This document shows positions 42,006-54,200 of a stretch of 64,000 bases of DNA, piece by piece. Origin of the DNA: Lomentospora prolificans (taxonomy: Eukaryota > Ascomycota > Sordariomycetes > Microascales > Microascaceae); contig JARFXM010000004.1 of the NCBI GenBank assembly GCA_029532625.1, positions 2,356,001 to 2,420,000 of the forward strand, written 5' to 3'. Position 1 is the first letter of the stretch, and each line of letters begins with the position of its first letter. The position numbers and the translations under genes were made by a program. The notes under the pieces were generated by a model. It was given only the letters and a program-made list of their open reading frames with translations, was not told the DNA's origin and made no database searches.

Positions 42006-43337
42006 ATGTCTGATAAAGAGCTTCAGGAAGTCCGTCTATTTCCCTATTTTTCTTTGACTTACACTTGGCTCAGGCATGCCAAGCATAGCTGGTCGCTGTC
42101 GCTGTCCCTTTTTCTTTCAGAAACGAGCTTCCCGCTAACATATCTCTTCCTCTAGCTCGTGGACTTCATTGCGCACCCGAATCCACAGGTCCGCCTCGGC
42201 GCGATCGAGGGTGCCGTTCCTTATTCGCTGTCGCATCCTGCTATATTCAAGGTAGATGACCTCAGGCACATCCGAAACCTGAAGGTTCTCGTACGAGATC
42301 ACCCCGTAAGTAGTAGTTGCACAATTCTTTTTGCGTCTCCTTCCAAAAGTTTGTTTCGGTGAACGGCTGCGAGCATTAGACTGACCGGCTATCTCATTGG
42401 TAGAGGATCGCCAAAAGTGCCCTAACGATATTAGTCAACTTGACCGGCGACCAAGATGTCCTCAAAGCTGTGGCTACGGATGATGAATTCCTAGGGCTCG
42501 TCCTAAGTAAGATAGTGGTATGTATTGAAGTATGCTATCCTAACCATGCGCTCTCGTATGCTAACACTCTTAAAGAATGCTTCGGAAACCAATGCAGATC
42601 TCATGGCTATGCTTCTAGCAAACCTCAGCAAATGGGACGGAATGAAGGGTATCTTACAAAAGAAGCAAAAGCCTCCTGAAGCTCTCAAGTCCAACGATCT
42701 CATCATGAACCAGCTCCTCGACCTTTTCGTTAAGGGCATGGATGGTACCTACAACAAGGACGCCAACTTCGATTACCTCGCCTATGTGTTCGCCGATCTC
42801 GCCAAGCACACCGAAGTGCAGAAGCACTTTATAGAGCGCCAGGATTACGATGAAGAGATCCCTTTGACGAAGATTAAGGTGTTTACCGAGCACAAGTCGC
42901 ATACTCGGAGAAAAGGTGTGGCGAGCACCATCAAGAACGTCGCATTTGAGATATCTTCGCATCCTTCGTTCCTCGACGAAGATGATATGAACATCCTACC
43001 CTACCTTTTGCTGCCAATTGCCGGGAGCGAAGAGTTTGACGAAGATGACATGCTGGACATGTTACCGGACTTGCAGCTTCTGCCGCCCGACAAGGAGAGG
43101 GATTCCGATCCAGAGATCATTCTGACTCACGTCGAGACGCTAACGATTCTCACTACCACAAGAGCTGGGCGAGATCTAATGCGTCAGGTTAAAGTTTATC
43201 CTCTCATTCGGGAAACGCACCTTCATGTCGACCACGACGGGGTGAAGGAGGCATGCGAGAGGTTGGTGAATGTGTTGATGAGAGACGAAGCCGAAGTTGA
43301 GGTTGAAGAAGACGAAAATGCGCTTGTCGAGGTGTAA
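42006..43337 (+). CDS. HGH1: Hgh1-type armadillo-like chaperone for eEF2
   Basis: Four exons are inferred: 42006-42029, 42156-42305, 42404-42517 and 42576-43337, giving 349 residues. The first exon is only eight codons (MSDKELQE) and joins to LVDFIAHPNPQVRLGAIEGAV, the usual start of Hgh1. Later family segments are IAKSALTILVNLTGD, NADLMAMLLANLSKWDGMKGIL and the DUF384-like C terminus EILTHVETLTILTTTRAGRDLMR with YPLIRETH. Yeast Hgh1 works with CCT/TRiC to fold translation elongation factor 2. The product is slightly shorter than yeast Hgh1 (394). The frame of exon 4 runs back to 42525, but that is intron sequence. The GTCCGT donor of the first exon is weak, so the exact exon 1 end is the least certain part. 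The C terminus is acidic. Confidence 0.9.
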
Positions 43338-43798
43338 GTTTGAGAGAGTGTGGCTGTAATGTTTGAGGGCTGCTGGCATGTGTTGGTATAGTTGGTGGGA
43401 GCGCGTTTGCTATTGCCATGTAGTACGAGTTCTGGGTCATCCAAAAAGGATGTGACTACTCAAAACTTAGAGAGATCTCTTTGTTGAAAATGCCTCGATT
43501 ATTCGTACATGCTAAGTGCCTCTCGCACACCTTGTATTCATGGATCGGCTGCAAGTAGCACCCAAACGCATTGCATTAATAAAGCGGCGATCTACCTACC
43601 ATCATCAACCGTCCAATATTCAAATCCAGTAGCAGCCACACGCTCTGCGTGACGCACACTTCCCCTCATTCAACTCCCAACTTGAACTCACATCCGCGTC
43701 AGCCGGGCGTCCACACTCCAAGAATATATCCGTCCCCGTCCAAAAGAATTAAGATAAAAATAAAACTAAAACTAAACCAACCAGCAACAACACCCACA
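43338..43798. other. Intergenic between HGH1 and the DUF427 gene
   Basis: About 460 bases: HGH1 3' flank, then the DUF427 promoter and an A/C-rich leader just before the ATG at 43799. No other gene is visible. Confidence 0.45.
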
Positions 43799-44233
43799 AT
43801 GAAGACAGGACTCGCAAAAGCCACAGTGGGAGGGACAACCCTCGCCGAGACAACCTCTTGGCATGAAGTCGAAGGAAACGTCTATTTCCCGCCCGACAGC
43901 ATCAAGAAGGACCTCTTTGAGCCCACGGAGCTCAAGACATTCTGTGGTTGGAAGGGTGAGGCGAGCTACTACACCGTCAAGAATGGGGGTGAGTTCTGCC
44001 CTCTCACCCCATTGAGATTCCCCATCGCCGGATAGGTCGCTTATGGGTCTAACGTGTTGAGAAGATACAGTTCTGAGCAATGTTGCCTGGTACTATCCTA
44101 AGCCGATGGAGGCGGCCAAGGAGATTAAAGACCATGTGGCTTTCTGTAAGTACTGCATTTCCTATTAAGTTCATGGAATTCTCACAAAATTGCTCGAGTA
44201 GATAAGAACAAGGTCCTAATTACGACCGAGTAA
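43799..44233 (+). CDS. DUF427 domain protein
   Basis: Three exons, 43799-43988, 44071-44145 and 44202-44233, encode 98 residues; introns are 82 nt (GTGAGT...GATACAG) and 56 nt (GTAAGT...GAGTAG). The product covers one whole DUF427 domain: LAETTSWHEVEGNVYFPPDSI, FCGWKGEASYYTV, then VAWYYPKPMEAAKEIKDHVAF followed by YKNKV. Family members are small mainly-beta proteins found in bacteria and fungi with no agreed biochemical role. The start lies in a good context (CACAATGA) and gives a complete domain. It is convergent with the large channel gene. The intron phases were checked and keep the frame; without splicing the frame ends in intron 1. Confidence 0.88.
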
Positions 44234-44609
44234 CCTGGCGTGTATATAGAGTACATGGATAAGTAATGACATGTCTTTTAATATTAGAAGATGTCGTGAT
44301 TGCCATGAGGATTCGAAATCTAATGTTATCTAGATGCTATGCTTCCGAAGAACAAAAGAGAAAAAACAACAGGGATCAACAGCTTCTTTGATGAGAAGAG
44401 CCCCTGCAAGGGTATAGGAGAATGCCAGCATCTTGTAAAGAAACAAAAAAAAAAAAAAAAAAAAAAAAAAAGAGAGTTCGAGTTCTTACAACCCCAAACC
44501 GTATTCGCGAGAAACAAAAGTCATATAGCATCGCATCGTTAATGTCCCTGCCCCATTCTTGTCTTCCCTCGAGCCTCTCACTCTCTCCATGGGGCATTTC
44601 ACGCCCACT
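44234..44609. other. Convergent 3' ends with long poly(A) tract
   Basis: 376 bases between two convergent stop codons. A run of 27 A residues lies at 44445-44471, preceded by a short hairpin-like GCCCCTGCAAGGG. The region serves as 3' UTR of both genes. Confidence 0.5.
44445..44471. repeat. Poly(A) tract, 27 bases
   Basis: An uninterrupted A run on the plus strand (T on the minus strand) lies between convergent genes. It could mark a processed transcript insertion or simple slippage; no target duplication or gene-derived sequence is seen beside it. Confidence 0.85.
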
Positions 44610-47600
44610 TTAGAGATTGATCAAATCCACTTCGGAGAAATCTGGCGGCGCCCGACCGTAAACCACGCGACATTTGCTATCCAGCGCGGTACCTTCATTG
44701 CTAATCCAGATATAATCGCTCAGCTGCCTTGTCCTGCGAATCTCATCGTCGCTAACACCGATGTCATCCCTTGGAATCCAGACGGTGGGACGGCGAGCTC
44801 GCAATGCGGAATGCTGGAAAGCATAGCGCACGAGGGCATCTCTCTCCTCGGGAGTGAGGTCTTCGATTTCATCGTGATATCCACCAAAAAGTGCCTCGCC
44901 AATAGCTCGCTGTTTCTCAATATCCCTTTCCTTGAGAAGGCGGCGATATTCCGCGGCACCGCGGGATTGGCGGCGATCCCGTTTGTTGAAAGTAAGGGCC
45001 CGCCCAGCGTTGCTACTCCCCTTGTGTGCCCAACTGCCGATTTTCTTGACAGGGTTAAACTTGGCAGTCCGGTGGCCTCCATTGCGGTCTTGCATCTTCT
45101 TGAGCTCAATATCATCATCTTGCGTCGAGGAACGACCAAGGCCTGGGCCTCCATCTTCCTTGTCATCATCAAGATAGTCGTCATCGTCGGTAAGTCCGAG
45201 GCGCCGAGCCTGGTCTCGGTGGAACACTTCATCACGAATGCAGGCCTCATCCTCAAACGTGATCGGCAAGTAGCGGAAGAGCGGCCCAAACGATAGGTTG
45301 AGAAGGACCTGATACAGGATGGTGAATCCAAGTGCAATCAGCATGATGATGCCTTGAATTGTACAAGCTGAGTCCCCATTCTCGTCCCTAACGATGAAGA
45401 AAAGACCCGCGAGGGCAAGTTCCATTACATAGAGCCCGGTAAATGTCTGGTTGATAGCGCGCGGGTACAAGACACCCCCGGTATCGTGCTCAAACCGGGT
45501 GACGTAGAGCATACTATACCTTTGCGCTATCCACAGAAGGCTAAAGGTAATGATGGCAAATATTGAAATCAACGGGGCAACCACTGAGTAGATGAGGGCG
45601 ATGCAGGCAAAGTTGGTGTATACGGGGAAAAAGGAACCCCACTTAATCTGGTGAAGCTTGGTGTTGCGCGACCACTTGCTGCGAGCTGTGCTGTCCAAAA
45701 TTTTGGCGAGGATGTACCAAGTGAGTAGAGCACCGATTTGAAGGAGTGTGCCAGAGCTAGTCGACAAAGCCTGTAGAATCATGTAACTGAAGAAGTAGTT
45801 GGCGGCCTTTGGGAGGTTCACGGCTAATAGATTAAGAATTTCGTTGACATCAGATAGTGAGGCGAGGTTGGAAAAGAGCTCATCGACGCTAGCCACGAAG
45901 AACGAAGTGATAGAGACGATCAGGAAGACCTGAATAAACAGGAAGGCGAAGAAATAAAGCTGAACGAACTCGGTCTTCTGCGACCCAGTCTTGACACCCT
46001 TGAATTCGGCAAGGAGGCCGAGGATAATAGGGACAAGGACCAAGAGCAGAGATAGGAAGATGGCCGGCAAAACACCAACCACGACTTGGGCAACCTGCTT
46101 CACCTTGGGGTCATCTTCCAAGAAGCTGAGCCACTCGAATCTTTTGACAAGGCTATCGAGCTGGCCTAGTGTTGCAGTGAACGCCACAGGGATAGCCCAA
46201 AGTAGTAGCATACCCACAACTACGACGGTCACGATGGCGGCGCGGGCCCATTCTTGCCACCAGTTAATAGCCATATTATCCCAAATGACATCCTTGGGAG
46301 AGATTTCGAGTTCTCTTGGGGCCATTTGCCTGGGGACGTGGTGGATCAAGCTTTGACAGGCCATATGAGCCGATACCTGGTGATTAAACTGGATGAAGGC
46401 TGAGCCCATGAGAGGGTATCTTTCTGGGTGCTGTTGGTCCTCTTCGATCTCCATATTGAGTCGTGCAAGCTCCTTGCGGCACCAATCAATTGTGTCTACC
46501 TTGGGGTTAATCAAAGGCAGGCCGGGAAGCCACTTGGGAGTCCAAGAAAAGCGGGCTAGGCGATGAGTCGGGCGATCCTTCTTTTTAACCCACTTTTCCC
46601 ATGCAGCAGGTGCCTCGTCTACGTTGTTAGCCTCTTTGTTGACAGCTTCCTTGTAGTATTCGGGATACTGATGTTGCTCGCCTTCAATATCAGCATGCAT
46701 GAATGGCATTGCCATCTTCATCTTTTGCCAGGTGCTCTTGGGGACCCTCCTAAACGGAAAGTCATCACCTTCGGCACCCTGAGGAACAGGAGACGCATAT
46801 CCGCCAGAAGGGGGTTTCCAAAACTGCCAGAATTTGACATCTTCCTTAAGATACATCTCGTCCATATTAGTAGCCTTTCGGACGGTATTCCCAAAGGTAG
46901 GAGGTTGCCCCTGAGATTCGGAAGGGCGTGCCTTTGAAAGCATGGTGTCTTGCGATGCTTCCCGGATGTGGCCTTGGCTAGGGGGGGTCGTGGTGCGTAC
47001 GGGTGCGCGGTTGGTGGCGTCCTCGGCGATTTGAACTCTGCGTTGGTCGGAACCTCGAGTTGGTGGCCTGTCCGATTCTACAATGCTAGCCGGTGCGAGC
47101 GTTGCGAACCCATTCGTTGTCTCAAGAGTACCTTCAACTTCCTGGCCAAAATTTTTAAATCCTTTACCAGCCTTGCCAACACCTCCGAGAAGGCCCTGGC
47201 CAACCTTTACTAATCCGGATCCGACGATTGGGATTCTCAAGCCCTTGGAAGAATCCGGACGGGATGGTTCATGGGATGGAGGCTGGGAGTGATCATCGCT
47301 TACGACATCTGAGATATCCTGAGGGACATCATCATGCTGGCCCGAGCTGATACCCTCACCGGCCGCGGCCATACGCTTAGCCTGAGCATCTTCTTCCTGC
47401 TGCCTCTGGGCGCGTTCCTGCTTAGTGGGCTGCCTGGTGTGCATTTCTCGTCGCCTCTGCTTTTCTTCCCTTTCTCTCTGCTTTAGCTGCTTCTTTTTCG
47501 CAGACTTTACGAGATCAGTTTCGGCACTCTCGAGCATCTTATGGACCTCATCTCGCTCGTGAACTTTGTCAAGTAGCACTTGTAGGTCTCTGTTGAGCCA

Positions 47601-48548
47601 GACATTTCGGATACCGCCAGGGAAGACATCGAATAAGCCCCGAAGAGCCTCCTCGCTCAGCCACTTTGACGGAATAGAATTGACTAAGACGGTTGTGGCG
47701 GAAGCTCTGAGACGATGCTCAGCGCTTGTAAGGTAGTCCTGGCGAACTTTGATGTATACGCGAAGCTCGAAGAAGAAAACAGTGCAGACCCAGCCAATCA
47801 CACAAAGGGCCAAAATCAGGTGCGCCCAATAGCGCTCAGTATTCTGGGGTGTGATGTTGCCCCAGGCCAGCGTGTCAAGGCCAGTCACTGCATTCGGATC
47901 TTGTGTGTCGTCGTCGGTGTCGGCAACGACTTCGTGACCCTTCCCGTCGACATAATTAAGAGGGATCAAGATAGGAAGCACGACGGTGGCAATGGGGATA
48001 AAGATGATGAGCAAGGTCTTGAGGTATCGCAAGAAGAAGTAGGCGTCAAGACCGCACTTTTCGATAATTTCTCTGTCATTAAATTTCATCAAGGCTCTAA
48101 GCATGCCAAGAGGTGAGGTCGGCGGTGGTTCGGTCCTTTCGCGTTCGGGAACGAGGTACGTCTTGGGCTTGCTGTATTCCGAATGCAGGCGTTAGTCACA
48201 AAGCCACCATGGCCATCGGAGGTGCCAGCGAAAAGGTGAAGAAAAAAGGGAAATCACGAACAAAATCCGAGCAAGTTTGTTCCTAAGAAGCAAAAAGATA
48301 GCTATCTGAACAGCGAAAACAATCAACGCGACTACCAGAGCACCAAGGAACGACTTCAAGCTGATTCCCTGAAAGCCTTGGGCACTGCCTGCGCTGCCTT
48401 CGGTGGCCGACGTGGTAGGTGAGGCGGGAGTCGTAGAAGCCGTCGCTGAAGATACTATGGATGAGGCCGCCGACACAAGACTCGAAGAAATTTGAGAGGT
48501 GACACTCTCGACCAGGCTCGTGGCCTGGTCCTCTGTGGTCGTCGACAT
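44610..48548 (-). CDS. OSCA/TMEM63 (CSC1, DUF221) family calcium-permeable channel
   Basis: Two exons on the minus strand, 48548-48262 and 48171-44610, encode 1282 residues. The 90-nt intron (GTTCGT...AATACAG) was placed so that LARIF joins KPKTYLVPERER, a conserved junction of the family. The N-terminal 60 residues are Ser/Thr-rich, then a membrane helix (FLGALVVALIVFAVQIAIFL). Two more helices follow, including LLIIFIPIATVVLPILIP. A very large cytosolic loop (about residues 300-700) has a basic coiled-coil-like stretch (KQREREEKQRRREMH) and disordered sequence. The RSN1_7TM pore region then has AIVTVVVVGMLLLWAIPVAF, VVVGVLPAIFLSLLLVLVPI and NYFFSYMILQALS. It is much longer than yeast Csc1 (782). 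The family forms hyperosmolarity- and stretch-gated cation channels; some fungal members act in secretion (Rsn1). Confidence 0.9.
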
Positions 48549-50582
48549 CGCGAGTTCGAGTTGGCTCAGCTAGGGGGTGACATAAAAGGGTGGAAGAGAG
48601 TCTGTAACGGCCAGCACAACGCTGGAGAAGCAGTAGGTCGACACCAGTCTAGCCAGCTTACTGGTTATTATAGACTGTGGCCAATGTCTTTCTTTATCTA
48701 TGTCGAGACAGTGACGAAAGAAGATTCAAAGAGTCATGACGGGGGGATAAAAGTGATGCCTGGGGTGCAGATATTATAGAGGAGCGAGACCACAGCACAT
48801 TCGGGTTTCAGGTTCTTAATCAGAGAGGGTCTTGATGCGGAGAGTAGTATTGTAAGGAGTCCTAAAACGGAACAGAGCGGCAAGGGCTCGAAATGTTTCC
48901 ACATGCACGGGAGTAATCACCACCGGGTAGCAGCTGTGATTAAACGAGTGAGCTGTCTTACCATGGCCTTACTCGTCGTCTCGGCCTTGCGACGACCAGA
49001 TGTGCCAGCAACTGGTTTTTTTTCTTTCGCTTTTGCGAATACTACCTCCGGAGCATCAGCGACAGGATCATCTTTCCCTGTTCTCGGCGCGCTAAGGCAG
49101 AAGCTGGATTTGAAGTTGGTGAGTTGTCCAGTGTACAAGTACAATGACATCCTCTCGGCCGACGTCTGTGGCAGAAAAATTGCAAGAAGATTGGGCAGGT
49201 AAGGGCGAATTGGTGGGATGGGCTCAGCGGTTCCAACAAGCCATCTTGCTACACGCCCGTACCGTTACATCTACTCAGGCCATTCGTCATGCCAGAGGCC
49301 AAGCCAAGGCGACTGGCGATCTGTGATTGGATAAGGCCATCGCCCTGATCAGACCCTGGATCGCTTCAAGACGCCACAAGCGAAGTGACATCATCAGTGT
49401 TCATTGGCCCAGACGTGCTGGGAGGCTTCCCGCGCAGCGTTTCTCTTACCTCTCAAATTTCCCTCTTGCCGCTGACACAAACCACCATGACTTGCCAACC
49501 AAGCATTCCATGACCTGGCCTAGGCCGATGGCCGCCGGAAATAAACAGGACCATGAGTCCTTTGGGACCGTTCTTTTGCTCTTCTTGTTCTGGTCATTGG
49601 GCCTCTATCTATAGATTTGAACAGGAACTGCCAGCGCTTGTCTGAAACGAAACAAAGGCCGAAAAAAGATCGCCATACACGCCAGGCACTCGCTCGTACA
49701 AGTTAAGCCACCATGATACCCAATTCCCGTAGATAATCATCCTGTGAAGCTGGCCCTTTTATACAGCCCATTGAGTGGTGGAACCCAACGCCCCTTCTTT
49801 GCTTGTTGATTTCGGCTCGAATCAGGCATGCTCGCTGGGGCTGTCCGCGCGAACTCGAAAGAAGGAAGAAATCCGGCGGCCGCCAAAGCTTTGTTAAAGG
49901 ACAACGTAGGCAGGGCACGAGTTCACAAAGATCAATCGGTTAAGGAGATTGACCTTCTGTTCTTTTCTACTTCGTAATTCAACAACAGCGCACTCATCGC
50001 CCAGCGTCTGGATTTCAAACAGGGGCGGCAGGCTAGTCCCATCCACAACTCTGAGGGAGTGCAGGCACGTCATAGACTCGATGATCTCGTCTCTTTACCA
50101 TGATCACAGCCTGACAGCGCGCTGTATCTCAGTCATCTCAGCAAGCATAGGCCGCCTGGTTCATTGGAATGCCGGTTCTGTGTGTTCTAAAATGTGAGAG
50201 CCCATCATCTGCTCCACCGACAGCCACCGATTCCCAGGGCTAGGTCTTCACCAGCAGCGCGTTTACAACAGAACAGCTCGAAGGGCTTTCCCTCGCGAAA
50301 TCTTGCCGTTGGGATTCCTCATCCTCGACGCCAGGAGAGAGCTATTTAGGGGACTTGGACGCGTATGCGATGGTGCAATCAAAGGAATCCTAGAGTAAGG
50401 CCTGTCGGCATTCCAATTAGGAGACGAGATCAGGGTGGAAGCTTCTCAGAGTTACGTACACACCAGAATCCTCGGCCCAAGGCGGCGTCTACGCGGTGAC
50501 TTCGAGAGCTAATCTTGGAGAGACTCGGAGTTACTACGTATTCCTTCCACAGTAACCCCACCGATACAGTCCTGAGAACGGA

Positions 50583-50612
50583 ATTTAACGGAATTCGATT
50601 TAACGGAATTCG
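50583..50612. repeat. Tandem duplication of a 15-mer
   Basis: ATTTAACGGAATTCG occurs twice in direct succession, preceded by a partial third unit (ACGGA). It contains two EcoRI-like GAATTC cores. No function is evident. Confidence 0.85.
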
Positions 50613-51865
50613 ATCACGACAACCTATCTCGTACAAGTTGAGGCTGAATAGACTAATGAAGCCTTTTTGCCAACTCGTGTTCGGGGAGCGCGTAGCCCTT
50701 TGAATGCATGTGACCGCTATGTCTTCTACATGTGCCTTTTTGGCGCTTCTTTAACCATATCCCTCTTCCACAAGCTGACGTCCTGTATCACGATTCAAGG
50801 ACTGTTCGAGAAACGTACCATCTCCGCCAACCATTCGCCTTTGAGGCTGCATCAAATCTGGAGGACAGAGAGCGGAGTTGGGTGGCAATGAACACTCCTG
50901 AACGCTCATGCACCTGCCTAGGTTGCGGAGACTGGGACTTGACCTCCACTAGCTTGAGGAACTGGATGACGAAACCGGGGCACCTGTATCAGCGATTTTC
51001 CGGACGCAACGACACTTGATCCATGTATAATTGATGCGATGCACATTGACATGCTTAACCCGGGAATCTGGATTAAATTGCCGAAGATACAAAAGAGAAA
51101 AATCCCGGTCTCAGAGTCCCAGCAATCTGGATTATGCTATGATCAGCCCCCTAGGGTTCAATTTACTCTCTTGCTCCTCAAAATCCAGGAAGTCTTGAGC
51201 ACTTCTGGGCCGGTGCACTCATCCAGATCTACCAAGGCTCACCCCGAAGAAAACCTCTCGAGGTGAGGGCGCCACTCTCGGCCTACCAGCGTTCGAGTAT
51301 TCTTGATTGCACGGCGTACTCCGCAAACCCGCTCTAATTGCCGACTCCACCAACTTATCCCGCCTTTCGCCCCAGGTTACCAGTAGCTTTGCCCCTTGAT
51401 GTCGTCGTGTGCTTAGGGTGCGGGGTAGATAGAATTGATTATTCCGTGCCAGATTCAGCCTTCCAAGTATTGGGAGACGGGGGAAAAAGGATCTTCCGCC
51501 ATTCGGACATGCACGTGAAACTAGCTTCCAGTCCAAGTTCTTGGGAGTCAACGATGGAAATGTGCCTTCCCACTTACCATTTACCAATGAGCACGTATGG
51601 GATGGTTCATTACTCTTACTTGTGGCACGATATGGACAGGAGAGACGAACCAATGAGGGATTCTGGCGATGACAGGCGAGGGTGAGTAGCCAGTCGTTAA
51701 CAGGCGCTCCGAGAGACATTTTTCTGTTGTTTTCAGTTGCCGAGTCCATTCCGATGGCGCTGCGGAGGTGTGGGCGTTCCTATATTCCGTTGGCCACCAC
51801 AGCCGGCTCCACTGTAAGTTTTCGGCAGTTCGCGTCGCTTCAACTCCTACCAAGACCTTGTTGTC

Positions 51866-51881
51866 TTTTTTTTTTTTTTTT
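51866..51881. repeat. Poly(T) tract, 16 bases
   Basis: A run of 16 T residues lies about 640 bases upstream of the monooxygenase start. It could contribute to an open promoter, but there is no direct evidence. Confidence 0.8.
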
Positions 51882-52507
51882 GGAGAAGAGTGCGGCCCAC
51901 TCACACGTAGGCAACCTTCCCCGCCGACTCTCCAACGGGCCGGAGCAACCCAAGACGTCGTGGGACGCAAAGAGCCTCTTCCCCTCCTGCCTGTATCTCC
52001 CCGGCGTTCCATTATGGCACCATGTTTATGACATCCGTCTCTCCATTACCCCATGCCCCCATACGTGTACCCCGTGCCCCGCCGTCCAGAAAGCCTGGGT
52101 TTCCCGAGATCATCGGATCCGCTCGCTCCCCCCACCTAAACCTATGTAACAATCGATGTGCCGTGTTTCCTAGGGCGAGAACTTTTACGGGATTTCCGAG
52201 AGCTCAAATATAATCTCACGCCTCCCTGCCCCTCAAGTCCCCATCGTGGAATTAGCCTTTGGCTGTCTTGTTTTGTCTTCTATCTCTTTTCTCCCTTTCT
52301 TCTTACTCATAGTGAGTTTGCCTCAGGCCCGGTGGTACAGTCCTCCCCTCCCTCGCGTGGGCGTCTGTCGTCTATTCTATACTTGTTTGTCACATATATA
52401 CCCCAAGATCGCATTGCCATTTCGACATGGCAGAGAACGGAACCGAACGTGCCTCTCCTGCTTGCTTCCTGTCCGAACGTCATTTATACGCAGCCTCCGA
52501 GTCCGCG

Positions 52508-54200
52508 ATGTCGAGTCCTTTCGATCTACGCATTGCCGTTATCGGCGCTGGTAATACTACCCGGGAGAGAGCTCCATCCCTGCCCAGCTGGAGGCCGCCC
52601 TGTATGCTAGGCTCAAGATTTTTACGCTGACCAGTCTTTTTTCGTTCTTCCCACGTGAATAGGCATGGGTGGCTTGGGAACCGCACTAGCTCTCGCTAAA
52701 AAGGGCTTCAAGAACATCGATGTCTATGAAAATGCAAGCAACCTTGGCTTCGTTGGAGCCGGCATCCAGACGGCCCCCAATATGGCCCGGATACTCGACC
52801 GGTTAGGTTGCTGGAAAGACGTCCTCAAGGGTTCTACCCAAGTCAAAGGCTCGAGCATTCGCCGTAAGTTCAAGGCCCCATTTTCTTTTTCCTTTTCCTC
52901 ATCCAGCGCAACGTCTCTCTAACTAGCAATCGCGTCCTATGTAGAGGGTTCTACGAACGAGGAGCTCAGCAGGGTCCCAATGCCCAACATCGAGCAGCTC
53001 TACGGTTACCCCCACTGCACCGGCCACCGATCCGACCTCGCGGGTGCCATGTACAGTGCCTGCAAGCGGGAGAGCGCCATTAAGTTCCACTTCGGCACCC
53101 CCCTCATCGAGGTCACCGGCTTCTCCCCCAAGCCCACCTTCCGCGTCCAACCCCGCAACGCCGAGCCTTACACCGTCCGCGTCGACGTCCTTCTCGCCGC
53201 CGACGGAATCAAGAGCTTGACCAGGACCGCCGTCCTGGCCGCCTCCGGCGTCTCTGGCGAGGAGGCCGAAACCGAGCAGGCCGCCTACCGCATCATGCTC
53301 CAGCGCGAGGACATGGAGAAAGATCCTGAGCTCCTCGAGCTCATCGACAGCGACTACGTAATCCGCTGGATCGGCGAAAAGCGCCACATCATCGCCTACC
53401 CCGTCGCTGACAAGACCATATACAACCTCTCCACCACCCAGCCTGACAAGAACTTCGCCTCCGCCCCCTCCGCGACCTACACCACCCGCGGCGACAAGAG
53501 CGTCATGCTCGACGTCTTTGGTGACTTTTGCCCCCTCGTCCAAAAGATGCTCAACCTCGTGCCCGAGGGTGAGGTCTGCGAGTGGAGGCTACGCATGCAC
53601 AAGCAGCTCCCCACCTGGACCCACGGCTCCGTCGCCCTCCTCGGCGACGCCTGTCACCCCACCCTCCCCCACCTCAGCCAAGGCGCCGCCATGGCCATTG
53701 AAGACGGCGCCGTCCTCGCCGAAGTCCTCTCCCTCGCCCCCGACGCCAAGCCCGAGACCGTCGCCAGGTGCCTCAAGGTCTTCGAGCTCTCTCGGAAGGA
53801 GTGGTGCACGTCGCTCGTCGAGCTCGCCTACTTCTCCGGCCGCACCCTCCACCTTGGCGAGGGCAAGGCCAAGGAGGAGCGCGACAAGCAGTTCGCCCAG
53901 GCCAAGGCCAACGGCGAGGGCGCCGTCCCCGACAAGTGGGCATCGCCTGAGGTGCAGAAGATGATTTACTCCAATGACTGCGTCGCCAACGTCCAGAGGG
54001 ACTTTGACGAGCTGTTTGCTAAGGCGGCCGAGCTGTCCAACGGCTCATGCGAGAACGGCACCAACGGTGCGCCTAAGCTGGAGGAGAGGGAAGGCGCAAC
54101 GCCTGTACCTGAGAACATTGCTGCGACGGCAACGGCAGACTCCCTGAAGAAGGCGAAGATGGATAGTGCGGGACAGAACGGGACAGCGCAGACTGCTTAG
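52508..54200 (+). CDS. FAD-dependent monooxygenase, salicylate hydroxylase-like
   Basis: Three exons, 52508-52550, 52663-52863 and 52945-54200, encode 499 residues; introns are 112 and 81 nt. The N terminus has the dinucleotide fold IAVIGAGMGGLGTALALA (GxGxxG at about residues 13-18) and the ribose-binding acidic end IDVYENA. VLLAADGIKS carries the DG motif, and LLGDACHPTLPHLSQGAAMAIEDG (about residue 313 on) is the GD motif contacting FAD. This pattern is that of group A aromatic hydroxylases such as salicylate 1-monooxygenase and 6-hydroxynicotinate monooxygenase; the substrate cannot be told. An in-frame ATG at 52427 would add 27 residues, but the TATA-like element at about 52395 favours 52508. 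Third codon positions in exon 3 are mostly C or G, unlike neighbours. A tail of about 70 polar residues follows the catalytic core. Confidence 0.9.

Larger units (their letters stand above)
48549..52507. other. Intergenic stretch of 4 kb without a convincing gene
   Basis: The left end is the channel promoter and the right end is the monooxygenase promoter, with CACATATATACCCC at about 52391-52404 as a likely TATA element. Between them I find only short frames. A basic Lys-rich frame at 48917-49150 (minus) looked possible but gave no sensible exon chain. Simple features are a 15-base tandem pair at 50583-50612, a T run at 51866-51881 and TACTTCGTA at 49968. Confidence 0.5.

Noticed and set aside
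44559..45296. 245-codon plus-strand frame over the channel gene
   Set aside because: It lies antisense to a well-supported coding exon and has no independent support.
48917..49150. Basic Lys-rich minus-strand frame near the channel promoter
   Set aside because: It ends in GRRKAETTSKAM followed by a GTAAGA that looks like a donor, but downstream acceptors give either a quick stop or a 39-nt intron, and no upstream exon fits.
52923..53543. 206-codon antisense frame over the monooxygenase
   Set aside because: Shadow of GC-rich third positions; Gly/Val/Asp-rich without motifs.
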